Shown: positions 24,222-34,331, numbered from the stretch's first letter. The stretch is 47,411 nt of DNA from Bacteroidota bacterium (GCA_013286565.1 JABDFM010000009.1:16112-63522); one strand, 5' to 3'. Program-made: numbers and translations. Notes: generated from the letters alone by a model not told the origin.

Positions 24222-24563
24222 ATGACAAAAATGAGCTTTGAAAACCTGAAAATGAATGTTATTCAGACTGCTTCAAATGGAGTTGTGAATGAATTGACTA
24301 TTTTCACCTTTTCACAAAACGGCAGTTTCGTTTCGGCCAGCTACTCAGGCGGGCCAATATTCAAAGGATACTTAGTTGGGACAATTCATCACAATAAATT
24401 ATTGTTCAGCTACTGTCAAATACAAACTGACGGAAAAATAGATAATGGACAATCTGAATGTGAAATAGCCATTGGTGAAAATGGGAAAATCAGACTGACA
24501 GAAAATTTCAAGTGGCATTCTAAAAATGATGAGACAGGAGTTAACATTTTTCAGGAACTATAA
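24222..24563 (+). CDS. Small lipocalin-like protein often mislabelled N-acetylglutamate synthase
   Basis: A 113-residue soluble protein. The pattern VNELTIFTFSQNGSFVSASYSGG, then FKGYLVGTIHHNKLLFSYCQIQTDG, GQSECEI and GKIRLTENFKWHS matches a small beta-rich family that databases sometimes name N-acetylglutamate synthase without biochemical basis. It has no acetyltransferase signature and none of the arginine pathway genes nearby, so I treat it as unknown. A second ATG three codons in (MSFENLKM) is possible. The gene is AT-rich and is bracketed by the 3' end of the DUF3109 gene and its decayed copy, which suggests it arrived by recombination. Confidence 0.65.
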   Translation: MTKMSFENLKMNVIQTASNGVVNELTIFTFSQNGSFVSASYSGGPIFKGYLVGTIHHNKLLFSYCQIQTDGKIDNGQSECEIAIGENGKIRLTENFKWHSKNDETGVNIFQEL

Positions 24564-24580
24564 TAATAAAACTCAAACAT

Positions 24581-24690
24581 TTCGGTAACAGCTTAAAGTA
24601 CGGGTGCATGAATTGTTGAAAGTGCCATTGATCCGTAAGTACGGGATTGATATGTCGAACTGGAAGATAAACTGGCCGATATCGATTAAT
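24581..24690 (+). pseudogene. Decayed second copy of the DUF3109 3' end
   Basis: These bases align with 24026-24136 at high identity at first (TTCGGTAAC, then AGCTTAAAGTACGGGTGCAT shared by both), with a one-base deletion after TTCGGTAAC and a further deletion of about four bases near 24650. With those repaired it would read KVRVHELLKVPLIRKYGID, then YVELEDKLADID and a stop, against RKYGEDWYKELEEQVAGI in the intact gene. The divergence at the end shows it is a different allele or paralogue, not a recent slip. Confidence 0.75.
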
Positions 24691-24769
24691 TCAAATCATA
24701 TTAAAACCTCATTGCTGAATTCTGAATTAATTTGGATATAATTGTATTCTATAGTATGTATGTAATTTT

Positions 24770-25906
24770 ATGAAGAAAGCTTTAATTACCGGTATCACCG
24801 GGCAGGACGGCGCATATCTGGCAGAATTTTTATTGAAAAAAGGCTACGAAGTGCACGGCGTAAAAAGAAGATCATCATTATTTAATACCGATCGTATCGA
24901 CCACCTGTATCATGATCCGCATGAACCTAATGTAAAATTCAAACTCCATTTTGGCGACCTTACTGATTCAACCAACCTGATCAGGCTGGTACAGGAAATA
25001 CAACCGGATGAGATATACAATCTGGCGGCACAAAGCCACGTAAAAGTTAGTTTTGATACACCGGAATATACTGCTAATGCTGATGGCATCGGTACATTGC
25101 GCATACTGGAAGCAGTGAGGTTACTCGGCCTTACTGAAAAAACACGTATATACCAGGCTTCCACTTCGGAGTTGTATGGTTTGGTACAAGCCGTGCCACA
25201 AAGCGAAACCACCCCTTTTTATCCACGCTCACCTTACGCGGTGGCTAAAATGTATGGCTATTGGATCATCGTAAATTATCGTGAAGCTTATAATATGTAT
25301 GCCTGTAATGGTATCCTGTTTAATCACGAAAGCCCTATACGGGGAGAAACTTTTGTAACCAGGAAAATTACCAGGGCCGCTTCAAAAATTGTTTTGGGTT
25401 TGCAGAGTTGCCTCTATGTTGGTAATCTTTCGGCCCGCCGCGATTGGGGGCATGCCAAGGATTATATCGAAGCGATGTGGCTGATGCTGCAGCAAGAAGT
25501 AGCGGAAGACTTTGTTATAGCTACAGGCGTAACCACTACAGTAAGGGATTTTATAAAAATGACATTTGCCGAATTAGGCGTCGAAGTTGAGTTTAGTGGG
25601 AAAGATGCAGCCGAAAAAGGAGTGATCATTGATGTTGACCAGCAAAGGGTAAAAGAACTGGGATTGAATGCTGATGCTTTAAAATTTGGACAGACCGTTG
25701 TTAAGGTTGACCCTAAATATTTCAGGCCTACTGAAGTGGATCTGTTGATAGGTGACGCTACAAAAGCCAAAGAAAAATTAGGGTGGGTTCCTAAATACGA
25801 TTTACAGGCCCTGGTAACGGATATGGTACATGCCGACCTGCACCTGGTAAAAAAAGATGACTATTTGAAAAAGGGCGGTTTTAAAACATTAAACTATTTT
25901 GAATAG
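24770..25906 (+). CDS. gmd: GDP-mannose 4,6-dehydratase
   Basis: Converts GDP-mannose to GDP-4-keto-6-deoxymannose, the precursor of GDP-fucose, GDP-rhamnose and GDP-perosamine. It is a short-chain dehydrogenase of 378 residues: the NADP loop GITGQDG at residues 8-14, the [16 protein letters not shown] block, the catalytic STSELYG at 131-137 and the YxxxK pair Tyr156/Lys160 in [12 protein letters not shown]. The reductase that completes GDP-fucose (fcl) is not adjacent, so the final sugar is open. Two outer-membrane protein genes follow. It would feed surface glycan or O-antigen synthesis. Confidence 0.96.
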   Translation: MKKALITGITGQDGAYLAEFLLKKGYEVHGVKRRSSLFNTDRIDHLYHDPHEPNVKFKLHFGDLTDSTNLIRLVQEIQPDEIYNLAAQSHVKVSFDTPEYTANADGIGTLRILEAVRLLGLTEKTRIYQASTSELYGLVQAVPQSETTPFYPRSPYAVAKMYGYWIIVNYREAYNMYACNGILFNHESPIRGETFVTRKITRAASKIVLGLQSCLYVGNLSARRDWGHAKDYIEAMWLMLQQEVAEDFVIATGVTTTVRDFIKMTFAELGVEVEFSGKDAAEKGVIIDVDQQRVKELGLNADALKFGQTVVKVDPKYFRPTEVDLLIGDATKAKEKLGWVPKYDLQALVTDMVHADLHLVKKDDYLKKGGFKTLNYFE

Positions 25907-25940
25907 TTGGGGTTTATACTAAAACAATTATTCGGCTCCT

Positions 25941-27542
25941 ATGAAAAAAGTATTTGCCTGCCTGTTGATGGTAATGTTTTTTGCCGGTATTGCAAATGCT
26001 CAATTACAATACCAGCCGTATTCATACCAGTTTTATCAAAAGCTGAATACGGCTGTATATTCCCCTTCTAATGATCTGCACACCTCCCTTAAACCGTACC
26101 TGATCGCTGATTCAAGTGCGATCCGCCCGCTTTACGACTCTTTATTGATGAACAATGTGGACACCAAAGGGAAAAATTGGTTGGAGAGGGTGTTGTTTTA
26201 TAAGCACCTGGTCGATATAAAAACTAAAGACTATACTTTTTACCTGGATTATCTCCCCGATCTGCAAGTCGGGCGTGAATTTTCTCAGCCTACCACTACC
26301 TTTTTAAATACACGGGGTTACCAGTTGGGCGGTACAATCAGCTCAAACTTCTTTTTTTATACAAGCGGCTTCGAGAACCAGGGAAGATTTGCCAATTATG
26401 AGACTAATTATATCAACACGGTTGGCATGATACCCGGCGAGGCGTACGATAAAAGCTATGGTAAAACCACAAAGGATTGGTCGGGTGTAACTTCGTTAAT
26501 AGGCTATGCGCCGAGTAAGGGAATAACCATAGTGCTTGGCGAGGATAAAACCTTTATAGGCGATGGCTACCGCTCGGTTTTACTGTCTGATTATGCTTCC
26601 GCTTACCCTTTGCTCCGGTTTACAGCCAATTTGGGTACACATGTTCAATACATGGCGATGTGGAGTTATATGGAAGATCAGAATGCCATCAAGTTTAACG
26701 CGTATGGTAATAATCAGTTTGATAATAACAGGCGGAAATGGGGCGTGTTCCACTACATCGACTGGAACATCACCAACCGGGCATCCATCGGTTTTTTTAA
26801 CGCGCTGATAGCCGAAGAAGCTAATGACCAGGGCCAATCGCATGGCTTTGATGTTAACTATATTGACCCGGTACTTTTTGCATCCTCGTTAGGGCCTGCA
26901 AAGCCAGCGCCTGATCATACCCTGATCGGTTTTAACGGCAAATACAAGGTGCTGGATAAAACAACGGTATATGGGCAGTTGCTTTTTGACCAGGCATCAT
27001 CGCCGGATAATAACAGCAGCCGGAGCGCCTGGCAATTAGGTTTCCGGGGGTCTGATCTGTTTACCGTTAGTAAGTTAAACTACCTTTTTGAGTATAATAC
27101 ATCAAAACCTTATACCTACTCCAACCAATATCCTATTGTTAATTACGCGGAGCTTAGTGAGCCGCTGGCTGATCCGCTTGGCGCCAACTATAAAGAATTT
27201 GTGGGCATACTGAATTACTCCATCGGGAGGTTTGATTTGCAGGGGCAGCTCAACTATGCCAAATACGGCCTTAATACTGTTGGTGTTAATTACGGCAAGG
27301 ATATTACTTTGGCTGATAATGTGAATTTACCACCAACTATCGGCACAACGGGACAGGGTTTAGCAACCAGCCTGAAATATGCCGAGGGTACGGTTTCCTA
27401 CCTGCTCAATCCAAAATATAACCTGCGGATAGAGGTTGGCGGCTTAGTGCGGCAGGAACTCAATAGTGTGTCTGATACTAAAACAGTGCTGTTAACACTG
27501 GGATTACGAAGTACTTTCAGGGATCTTTATCATGATTTTTAA
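25941..27542 (+). CDS. RemB-like outer-membrane protein, copy 1
   Basis: A 533-residue secreted protein with a signal peptide (MKKVFACLLMVMFFAGIANA). After it come the conserved YQPYSYQFYQKLN and a large beta-barrel part. The stretch LGEDKTFIGDGYRSVLLSDYAS near 194-215 is the most conserved block of the RemB/Wzi-like family of Flavobacteria, where RemB is linked to gliding motility and Wzi to capsule attachment. No gliding genes (gld/spr) occur in the window. It is followed 19 bases later by a paralogue, and a gmd gene lies 34 bases before, suggesting a role with surface polysaccharide. Assignment is by pattern. Confidence 0.68.
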   Translation: MKKVFACLLMVMFFAGIANAQLQYQPYSYQFYQKLNTAVYSPSNDLHTSLKPYLIADSSAIRPLYDSLLMNNVDTKGKNWLERVLFYKHLVDIKTKDYTFYLDYLPDLQVGREFSQPTTTFLNTRGYQLGGTISSNFFFYTSGFENQGRFANYETNYINTVGMIPGEAYDKSYGKTTKDWSGVTSLIGYAPSKGITIVLGEDKTFIGDGYRSVLLSDYASAYPLLRFTANLGTHVQYMAMWSYMEDQNAIKFNAYGNNQFDNNRRKWGVFHYIDWNITNRASIGFFNALIAEEANDQGQSHGFDVNYIDPVLFASSLGPAKPAPDHTLIGFNGKYKVLDKTTVYGQLLFDQASSPDNNSSRSAWQLGFRGSDLFTVSKLNYLFEYNTSKPYTYSNQYPIVNYAELSEPLADPLGANYKEFVGILNYSIGRFDLQGQLNYAKYGLNTVGVNYGKDITLADNVNLPPTIGTTGQGLATSLKYAEGTVSYLLNPKYNLRIEVGGLVRQELNSVSDTKTVLLTLGLRSTFRDLYHDF

Positions 27543-27561
27543 TTTAGTCAATTTTCGTATC

Positions 27562-29190
27562 ATGAAGCATATCTGCCCGCCATATAAAATAGTCTTTGCC
27601 ATCATGCTAAGCTTTGCTTTGGCAAGCGGCGCATTTGCCCAATCTGTATATCAGCCTTATTCGTACCAGTTTTATCAGAAATTGAATACGGATCTGTACT
27701 CTACAAATACACGCGAACATACCTCCATTAAACCATTGTTCGCTGACGACTCCCTATTGAAGCACCATTATGATTCATTGATGAATTATGGTGCAGATGG
27801 GAAGCAGCATGGCCTGCTATATCGTAAATTATTTAATGAGCATTTAATAGATTACAGGGGCACGGGCTCTACTTTTTATGCTGACCTGCTGCCTGATTTT
27901 GATATTGGGAGAGACTTTTCAGGAAAACTCACTATCAGTACCACATCGCTTGGTTTGCAAGTAGGCGGTACATTTGGCAGTAAATTTTCCTATAATATAA
28001 CCGGCTATGAAAGCAGCGCGGTAGTACCTGATTACCTGGCAACCTACATTAACCAGGTGGGCATTATACCGGGTCAGGCTTATGCTAAAGTGTATAAAAC
28101 CAATGGGTACGATTGGTCGTACCTGACGGCGGTGGTATCCTACACGCCGGTAAAATATTTGAATATTGAAGCGGGGCGCGATAAAACTTTTATCGGCGAT
28201 GGCTATCGGTCTACGCTATTGTCTGATTACGCATCACCCTATCCGTTTCTGAAGCTGACCGGCACCTTAGGGAATGTGAGATATATGGTGATGTGGACAG
28301 ATATGAACGACCCGTCATCAACCTCATCATATGGTACCGGCAGGCAGAAATTCGGCGTTTTTCATTACCTGGACTGGAACGTGAGCAACAGGCTTTCTTT
28401 TGGGTTTTTTGATAGCGTGATTGGCTATTATACGGATGATAATGGCACAAAACGCCCTTTTGATTTTAACTACATCAACCCCATCATATTCCTGAAACCC
28501 GTTAATAATTCCAGTAACGACCCGGATAAATCACTGCTTGGGGTTACGGGTAAATACAAGATCACCAATGGCATAACCGTTTATGGTCAATTTGCCTTGA
28601 ATGAATTTGTATCGAAGGACTTTTTCTCAAGCGACGGCGCTTCGGATAATAAATATGCCTGGCAGTTAGGTTTCAGAGGGCCTGATCTGTTTGGTGTTAA
28701 AGGGCTCAACTACCTGGTTGAAACCAATAATGCCAAACCTTATACTTATTCGGCACGGTCGAGTATAGAGAATTATGCTGATAACGGCGAGCCGCTTGCA
28801 CATCCCTGGGGGGCCAACTTCCGCGAGGTGGTAGGCTTGCTGAACTATACGTACAAAAAGTTCGACTTTTCCGGCGAAGCCGACTATGGGCGCTACGGTT
28901 TGGACATGAACGGGCTCAACTACGGCAAGGATATTTTCCAGCTATATACCACTGCTGTACAGCAAGATGGTAATTTTACCGGTCAGGGCTTAGCTACCCA
29001 TATGTATTACCTGGAAGGTAAAGTAGCGTATGTACTCAATCCAAAATACAACCTCAGGATCGAGCTTGGTGGTATATTCAGGCAGGAGCACAACAGCCAG
29101 TTCGAAGATCGTACCTCCATGCTCACTATTGGTCTCCGCAGCTCGTTCCGCGATATTTATAACGACCTGGCGAGTTATAAGACTCATTAA
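27562..29190 (+). CDS. RemB-like outer-membrane protein, copy 2
   Basis: A 542-residue paralogue of the preceding gene. Signal peptide MKHICPPYKIVFAIMLSFAL through ASGAFAQ, then QPYSYQFYQKLNTDLYS, the same opening as copy 1, and AGRDKTFIGDGYRSTLLSDYAS as the matching central block. Both keep HYLDWN/HYIDWN and the C-terminal YVLNPKYNLRIELGG / YLLNPKYNLRIEVGG and GLRSSFRDIY / GLRSTFRDLY. An in-frame ATG at 27532 overlaps copy 1 and would spoil the signal peptide, so 27562 is preferred. The pair is a tandem duplication that has diverged widely in the loops, which may reflect different ligands. Confidence 0.68.
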   Translation: MKHICPPYKIVFAIMLSFALASGAFAQSVYQPYSYQFYQKLNTDLYSTNTREHTSIKPLFADDSLLKHHYDSLMNYGADGKQHGLLYRKLFNEHLIDYRGTGSTFYADLLPDFDIGRDFSGKLTISTTSLGLQVGGTFGSKFSYNITGYESSAVVPDYLATYINQVGIIPGQAYAKVYKTNGYDWSYLTAVVSYTPVKYLNIEAGRDKTFIGDGYRSTLLSDYASPYPFLKLTGTLGNVRYMVMWTDMNDPSSTSSYGTGRQKFGVFHYLDWNVSNRLSFGFFDSVIGYYTDDNGTKRPFDFNYINPIIFLKPVNNSSNDPDKSLLGVTGKYKITNGITVYGQFALNEFVSKDFFSSDGASDNKYAWQLGFRGPDLFGVKGLNYLVETNNAKPYTYSARSSIENYADNGEPLAHPWGANFREVVGLLNYTYKKFDFSGEADYGRYGLDMNGLNYGKDIFQLYTTAVQQDGNFTGQGLATHMYYLEGKVAYVLNPKYNLRIELGGIFRQEHNSQFEDRTSMLTIGLRSSFRDIYNDLASYKTH

Positions 29191-29367
29191 TACTCAGATT
29201 GTAGCTGCGCGGATGAATAGACACCCTGTCTGTTAACGGAGAAATTCAAGATCGGATTTGACAACGCAGCAAACGTGTTTAAATTTGAATACTTTAGAAC
29301 TTTTGTATATTTAAGGCAACGCTTTATGTTGATTCATCAAAACACACGTAATAACAAGCAATAAAAT

Positions 29368-30033
29368 ATGGCCATTTCCCTTTTAAATCCACATTCCGAG
29401 ACTTCATTAAATCAAGGTTTTAGAGCAAAAAGGTTTAAGTTTTTCTCAGATCTTCTGCAAAAGGTTGACACGGGTAAGCCATTACGTATTTTAGATGTGG
29501 GCGGAGAAGAAGACTATTGGGAAAAGATGAACTTTTTGGGCCATGCCAATGTACATATCACTTTATTGAACTTAGAAAAGGTGGATACAAAGAATGATAA
29601 CTTTATAAGTATCAAAGGCGATGCAACAAATTTATCTGAATTTAAAGACCAGGAATTTGATATTGTGTATTCAAACTCTGTGATCGAACACCTTTTTTCA
29701 AAGGAAAATCAAAAGAAAATGGCAGATGAAGCCATGCGGGTGGGTAAATATTATTATGTGCAAACGCCAAATTATTATTTCCCCATTGAACCTCATTGGC
29801 TTTTTCCCGGTTTCCAATATTTGCCGTTTGGGTTAAGGGTTTTTCTGACCAGTAATTTCAGTTTAGGGCATTATCAAAAAGCGGAGAACAAAGAGAAAGC
29901 CATTCAAAGAGTTAACGAAGTAAAACTGCTGACCGGATCCGAAATGAAGGCATTATTCCCGGATGGAAAGATGTATAAAGAGATGTTTTTTGGGTTGACA
30001 AAATCCGTCACCATGTATCGTTTTCCTGAGTAA
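29368..30033 (+). CDS. Class I SAM-dependent methyltransferase
   Basis: A 221-residue methyltransferase of the Methyltransf_11/23 type. Motif I is RILDVGGEEDYWEKM near residues 40-54, the acidic end of strand 2 is in LLNLEKVDT near 68, and the motif IV-like FDIVYSNSVIEHLF near 98 is characteristic. The substrate is unknown; such single enzymes act on sugars, lipids or small metabolites. It is 177 bases after the RemB pair and converges with the histidine kinase gene, with a long hairpin between them. I see nothing further in the gap before it. Confidence 0.8.
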   Translation: MAISLLNPHSETSLNQGFRAKRFKFFSDLLQKVDTGKPLRILDVGGEEDYWEKMNFLGHANVHITLLNLEKVDTKNDNFISIKGDATNLSEFKDQEFDIVYSNSVIEHLFSKENQKKMADEAMRVGKYYYVQTPNYYFPIEPHWLFPGFQYLPFGLRVFLTSNFSLGHYQKAENKEKAIQRVNEVKLLTGSEMKALFPDGKMYKEMFFGLTKSVTMYRFPE

Positions 30034-30096
30034 TGCTGCTATCCAATCAAAAAAAGAATTAAAAGGCAATAGCTCTTATCGACTAAATGACTCGGG

Positions 30097-30129
30097 AGAC
30101 TTACGAAGTTTTTAAAACTTCGTAAGTCT
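30097..30129. repeat. 16-base perfect inverted repeat between convergent genes
   Basis: AGACTTACGAAGTTTT (30097-30112) and AAAACTTCGTAAGTCT (30114-30129) are exact complements around one base. This palindrome looks like a repeated intergenic element of Bacteroidota; it sits between the methyltransferase stop and the kinase stop and may end both transcripts. Confidence 0.65.
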
Positions 30130-30164
30130 GTTCATGGATCGCACCCGCAGTTGAACGGACAGCC

Positions 30165-32126
30165 CTACCTGTTCACTAACTGTAATGGCTTGTTGCTTGT
30201 TGCGGCGGCTGTAGATAGGGGGATATTGAACCAAAAGCTGGAGCCTTTGCCTATCTCACTGTCTACACCGATGTTGCCGCCATGCAGTCTCACAATCTCT
30301 GCGCAGAGGTACAGGCCAATGCCGAAGCCCGAAATGGTGCGTGTGCTATGATTTTCGCCTCTGAAAAACCGGTCGAACAAATGCAGTTTATCTTGTGCTG
30401 TAATACCTATGCCCTGATCGTTGATGCGGATCAGCACCTCGCTACCCTTTACCTGGTAATTGATGATAACAGGGTAGTCGCCGACGGAATATTTTACGGC
30501 GTTGCTGATCAGGTTTACCAGTACCCGCTCTATCTTTTCGCGGTCGGCTATTATTTTTACAGGCAAATTGGTGTCTAAAAATAACCGCTGCCCTTTGATG
30601 TTCAGCGATAGGTCCTGTATCACGTCCCTGAGTAGTTCGTTTAAGGCAAATTCACTGGTATTCAACACCATTTTTCCGGCTTCGGAATGTGCCATGTTCA
30701 GGAAATCACCGATCATGTGCGTCATTTTATTAACCTGCATCTCTGCTTTTTCAAGCATATTGGCAATGCCGTGGTCTTCATAAACCTTTGATTTGCCATG
30801 AGCCATTTGTACATACGATTTGAGCGAGGTGAGTGGCGTTTTAAGCTCATGGCCGGCAATACTGATGAACTCATCCTTGTGCCTTTCCATTTCTTTGCGG
30901 GCGGTAATATCCATCGCCGTTCCCAGTAGCCGGGTGGCCAATCCATTACGGTCGCGCCGGATTTCGCCATAAAACTGTATCCAGCGGATAGAGCCATCTG
31001 CTGTGATCACTCTCACCTGCAGGTCGAGTTGCCCGTTAATGATCGCCTGCTTAAAGGCCGCCCGCCCATACTCAGCATCATCTGCATGAAAAGTTTCCCA
31101 AAGTTCGCTGGCAGTGGTTAAGCGGCGATCGACATTGCCAAAAAACTGGGCAAATTCGGGCGAATGTGCCATTGTGTTATCCCCGGTATCCATATTCCAA
31201 ACACCAAGGCCCGATGCATGAACGGCAATGCGCAGTTGTTCGTGTGCGCCCCTTACATCTTCATCCAACTGGTTAAATAAGCGCACCAGGAAATAGGTCA
31301 CCGGAACGCTGAGGATGATGGTGAGCATAAACAAAACCAGCATGTCAGAAGCCGGGGCAAAAGAGCTGTTCCGGATAACGAAGAGGTACAAGGCCGCAAA
31401 TAATGGGGCAATCCCCATAATGTAACTGAGCAGGTATATCAGCAGATTTTTATGGGCAAGCCGCCCGTACACCTGTTTGATCCAACCCTCGGCCGGTTGC
31501 AGCATAATGGTGCCGGTTGCCAGTAACAGCAAGGACAATGCCGTATGAAACGCCATACCTGCATAGCTGGCAGTTACGTTAAACCCAACAAAGTGGAATA
31601 AATGGCCTATTAATGAAATATACACCAGAGCAATCAGGGTGACACCCGTAAACTGCGCCGCTCTATAGCGTTTAAAGGAACTTAGCAGCATTGCAGCCGA
31701 GCTCAGCAGGAAGTATAAAGCCGTGAGCAGCGATACCCTGCCGGGCGCTTCCAATTTGATGTTGGTAAAGCGGTCGCGAATGAGGGCTTCGTTGATATAG
31801 AGGTTGGTAGCCGAAATATGTTCGTAAATAATAACCACGCAGAAAAGCTGGACAGTAACCAGTAAAATCCGGGGGATTATGGTGTAGCCCGATCTGAACG
31901 CGATCAAACTGGCCCCGCAAATCATGATGAGCAGCGAGGTATTTACTTTCATGTTCGTGCCGTCAGAAAGAAATGCCCTGAAAAAACTGATATCAAAGAG
32001 CCATCCCAGCAACGCAATAAACCCGATTGCAATCGCAAGCCTACCACACCACAACGAGACAAGCCCCCATTTATCCATCTTTGCCAGGTCCTTCTCAGGC
32101 ATTAAAAACGCAGGTTTTTGCTGCAT
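30165..32126 (-). CDS. Membrane-bound PAS sensor histidine kinase
   Basis: A 653-residue sensor kinase. Residues 1-285 hold about eight membrane spans in a MASE-like arrangement (RFTNIKLEAPGRVSLLTALYF near 119-139 marks the centre); residues 295-410 are a PAS domain ending in the PAC motif TAMDITARKEMERH; the H-box is SIAGHELKTPLTSLKSY with the phosphorylated His426; the N-box is NLISNAVKYS near 538-547; G1 is NDQGIGI at 569-575 and G2 SGFGIGLYL at 599-607. No response regulator is adjacent, and its partner is unknown. The signal is probably sensed in or through the membrane. Confidence 0.88.
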   Translation of the reverse strand: MQQKPAFLMPEKDLAKMDKWGLVSLWCGRLAIAIGFIALLGWLFDISFFRAFLSDGTNMKVNTSLLIMICGASLIAFRSGYTIIPRILLVTVQLFCVVIIYEHISATNLYINEALIRDRFTNIKLEAPGRVSLLTALYFLLSSAAMLLSSFKRYRAAQFTGVTLIALVYISLIGHLFHFVGFNVTASYAGMAFHTALSLLLLATGTIMLQPAEGWIKQVYGRLAHKNLLIYLLSYIMGIAPLFAALYLFVIRNSSFAPASDMLVLFMLTIILSVPVTYFLVRLFNQLDEDVRGAHEQLRIAVHASGLGVWNMDTGDNTMAHSPEFAQFFGNVDRRLTTASELWETFHADDAEYGRAAFKQAIINGQLDLQVRVITADGSIRWIQFYGEIRRDRNGLATRLLGTAMDITARKEMERHKDEFISIAGHELKTPLTSLKSYVQMAHGKSKVYEDHGIANMLEKAEMQVNKMTHMIGDFLNMAHSEAGKMVLNTSEFALNELLRDVIQDLSLNIKGQRLFLDTNLPVKIIADREKIERVLVNLISNAVKYSVGDYPVIINYQVKGSEVLIRINDQGIGITAQDKLHLFDRFFRGENHSTRTISGFGIGLYLCAEIVRLHGGNIGVDSEIGKGSSFWFNIPLSTAAATSNKPLQLVNR

Positions 32127-32369
32127 GTATTATTAATCTTGAATTTATAAACGAGAACTAACGATAGAGGGTTGCATAATAACAATCTTTTTTTGCCCGG
32201 TTTTCATAACAGGCACATAGTCAAGAGAATAAAAAACTTGATCGTTTTTATTGCTTTAGGGTGCTTATTTGGGAGTTGGATGGGCACAGGTAACCTAAAC
32301 CCGACTACAAAGGGGGCTATCGTAACCGAAGCTGCACAATCCCTGCTTTTAAAGAAAATCTATTTATTT

Positions 32370-32400
32370 GCACATCAGCACATCTGAAATCTGCACATCA
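32370..32400. repeat. Heptad/octad array overlapping the dxs stop
   Basis: GCACATCA, GCACATCT, GAAATCT, GCACATCA run into the stop codon of dxs (minus strand, 32398-32400). The rest of the 271-base gap between the kinase start and this array holds no convincing gene: a 71-codon plus-strand frame from a TTG at 32172 ends in the repeat itself. Confidence 0.6.
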
Positions 32401-34326
32401 GGAAGCTATCGTATGTGCGTTGCGTTTCAGTCCGAGTTTTTGTACCTGGGCGGCTATGGATGTGGCATCGTAGCCACACTCAGCCCAAAGTTCGGGTTGC
32501 TCGCCATGCTCAATAAAACGGTCGGGTATGCCTAAGCGCACTACCTGGGCGGTGTAGTTGTTATTGGCCATAAATTCTAATATGGCGCTGCCCATGCCGC
32601 CTTCTATGCAGCCATCTTCGACAGTGATCACCTTGCTGAATTTTTTGAATACTTCGTGCAGCAGGTTCTCGTCCAATGGTTTCACAAAGCGCAGGTCATA
32701 ATGGGCGGGGTAAAAACCATTGTTGCCCAGTTCGGCGGTGGCTTTTACTACTTCGTTGCCAATGGCGCCAATGGATAGGATGGCTACTTCTTCGCCATCG
32801 CATATCATACGGCCCTTGCCTACAGGTATGGCTTTGAACGGGCGCTGCCAGTCGACCATAACCCCGGTACCGCGTGGGTAGCGTATCACAAACGGCCCCA
32901 TGTCGTCTTGCTGGGCAGTGTACATCAGGTTACGCAGTTCTTCTTCATTCATCGGCGCCGAAACCGTCATATTAGGGATGCAGCGCATGTAAGCCAAATC
33001 ATAAGCGCCATGGTGCGTTGGTCCGTCTGCTCCTGCTATTCCGGCCCTGTCGAGGCAAAATATCACGTTAAGCTTTTGGATGGCCACATCATGTATCACC
33101 TGGTCATAAGCCCGTTGCATAAAGCTGGAGTAGATATTGCAAAAAGGTATCAGCCCCTGTGTTGCCAGCCCTGCCGAGAACGTTACGGCGTGCTGTTCGG
33201 CTATGCCCACGTCAAAGGCGCGGTTCGGCATGGCCTTCATCATCATATTCAGCGAGCAACCCGATGGCATAGCAGGCGTAATACCCATGATCTTTGGATT
33301 TTGCTCTGCCAGCTCAATGATCGAAATGCCAAATACATCCTGGTATTTTGGAGGTTGCGGCTTCTCGGATTTGGTTTTTTTGATCTCGCCGGTTATTTTA
33401 TCAAATAAGCCTGGTGCGTGCCATTTGGTTTGGTCCTTCTCGGCTAAAGAATAGCCTTTGCCTTTTACCGTAACGCAATGTAAAAGCTTTGGCCCCGGTA
33501 TATCGCGCAAGTCGCGCAATACTTTTACCAGGTGCTTTACGTCGTGCCCATCAATTGGCCCAAAATAACGGAACTGGAGCGATTCAAAAAGATTGCTTTT
33601 CTTTAACAGAGTACCTTTTATGCTTTTTTCTATCTTTTTGGCAATCTTAAAGGCATCGGGCCCAATGGCTGATAATTTGGTCAGTACATGCGCGATATCA
33701 TCCCTGAAACGGTTGTATGGTTTAGAGGTAGTAATATCGGTCAGATATTGTTTCAATGCCCCTACGTTGGGGTCAATGGACATGTTATTATCGTTCAGGA
33801 TAACCAGCAGGTTGGAGTTTTCGATCCCCGCGTGGTTAAGCGCCTCAAATGCTAAGCCGGCTGTCATCGCGCCATCGCCAATTACAGCAACATGCTGGCG
33901 GTCGGTTTCCCCCTTATACCTCGAGGCTACCGCCATACCTAATGCGGCGGAAATGGAGGTGGATGAGTGCCCAACGCCAAAAGTATCATATTCGCTTTCA
34001 GCGCGTTTAGGAAAACCACTTATGCCATTATAAATACGGTTGGTATGAAAAATGTCGCGGCGACCGGTCAGTATCTTATGCCCGTAAGCCTGGTGACCTA
34101 CGTCCCAAACCAGTTGGTCGTAAGGTGTATTCAGTATGTAGTGCAGGGCTACAGTTAATTCAACAACTCCCAGGCTGGCGGCAAAATGTCCGCCATTAAC
34201 TGAAACCTGGTCAATAATAAACTGGCGCAATTCCTGGCAAACCTGTTCAAGTTGATCTTCGGTAAGCTGCTTTAAATCAGAAGGGTAGTTTATTTTTTGT
34301 AGTAAATCACCAGCTGTTACCTGCAT
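32398..34326 (-). CDS. dxs: 1-deoxy-D-xylulose-5-phosphate synthase
   Basis: Condenses pyruvate and glyceraldehyde 3-phosphate to DXP, the first step of the MEP isoprenoid pathway and a source for thiamine and pyridoxal. It is a 642-residue transketolase-fold enzyme: [14 protein letters not shown] near 76-89, [14 protein letters not shown] near 118, the TPP motif [18 protein letters not shown] (about 150-167) with the closing NDNNMSI, and the pyrimidine-side [14 protein letters not shown] near 370. The C-terminal domain carries [14 protein letters not shown]. Length and order are normal. It is one of few genes here with a Shine-Dalgarno-like AAGGAG. Confidence 0.97.
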   Translation of the reverse strand: MQVTAGDLLQKINYPSDLKQLTEDQLEQVCQELRQFIIDQVSVNGGHFAASLGVVELTVALHYILNTPYDQLVWDVGHQAYGHKILTGRRDIFHTNRIYNGISGFPKRAESEYDTFGVGHSSTSISAALGMAVASRYKGETDRQHVAVIGDGAMTAGLAFEALNHAGIENSNLLVILNDNNMSIDPNVGALKQYLTDITTSKPYNRFRDDIAHVLTKLSAIGPDAFKIAKKIEKSIKGTLLKKSNLFESLQFRYFGPIDGHDVKHLVKVLRDLRDIPGPKLLHCVTVKGKGYSLAEKDQTKWHAPGLFDKITGEIKKTKSEKPQPPKYQDVFGISIIELAEQNPKIMGITPAMPSGCSLNMMMKAMPNRAFDVGIAEQHAVTFSAGLATQGLIPFCNIYSSFMQRAYDQVIHDVAIQKLNVIFCLDRAGIAGADGPTHHGAYDLAYMRCIPNMTVSAPMNEEELRNLMYTAQQDDMGPFVIRYPRGTGVMVDWQRPFKAIPVGKGRMICDGEEVAILSIGAIGNEVVKATAELGNNGFYPAHYDLRFVKPLDENLLHEVFKKFSKVITVEDGCIEGGMGSAILEFMANNNYTAQVVRLGIPDRFIEHGEQPELWAECGYDATSIAAQVQKLGLKRNAHTIAS

Positions 34327-34331
34327 AGAAA

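Noticed and set aside
32172..32387. 71-codon plus-strand frame between the kinase and dxs
   Set aside because: It starts with TTG, has no family signature and its end is made of the GCACATCn repeat, so it looks like intergenic sequence.
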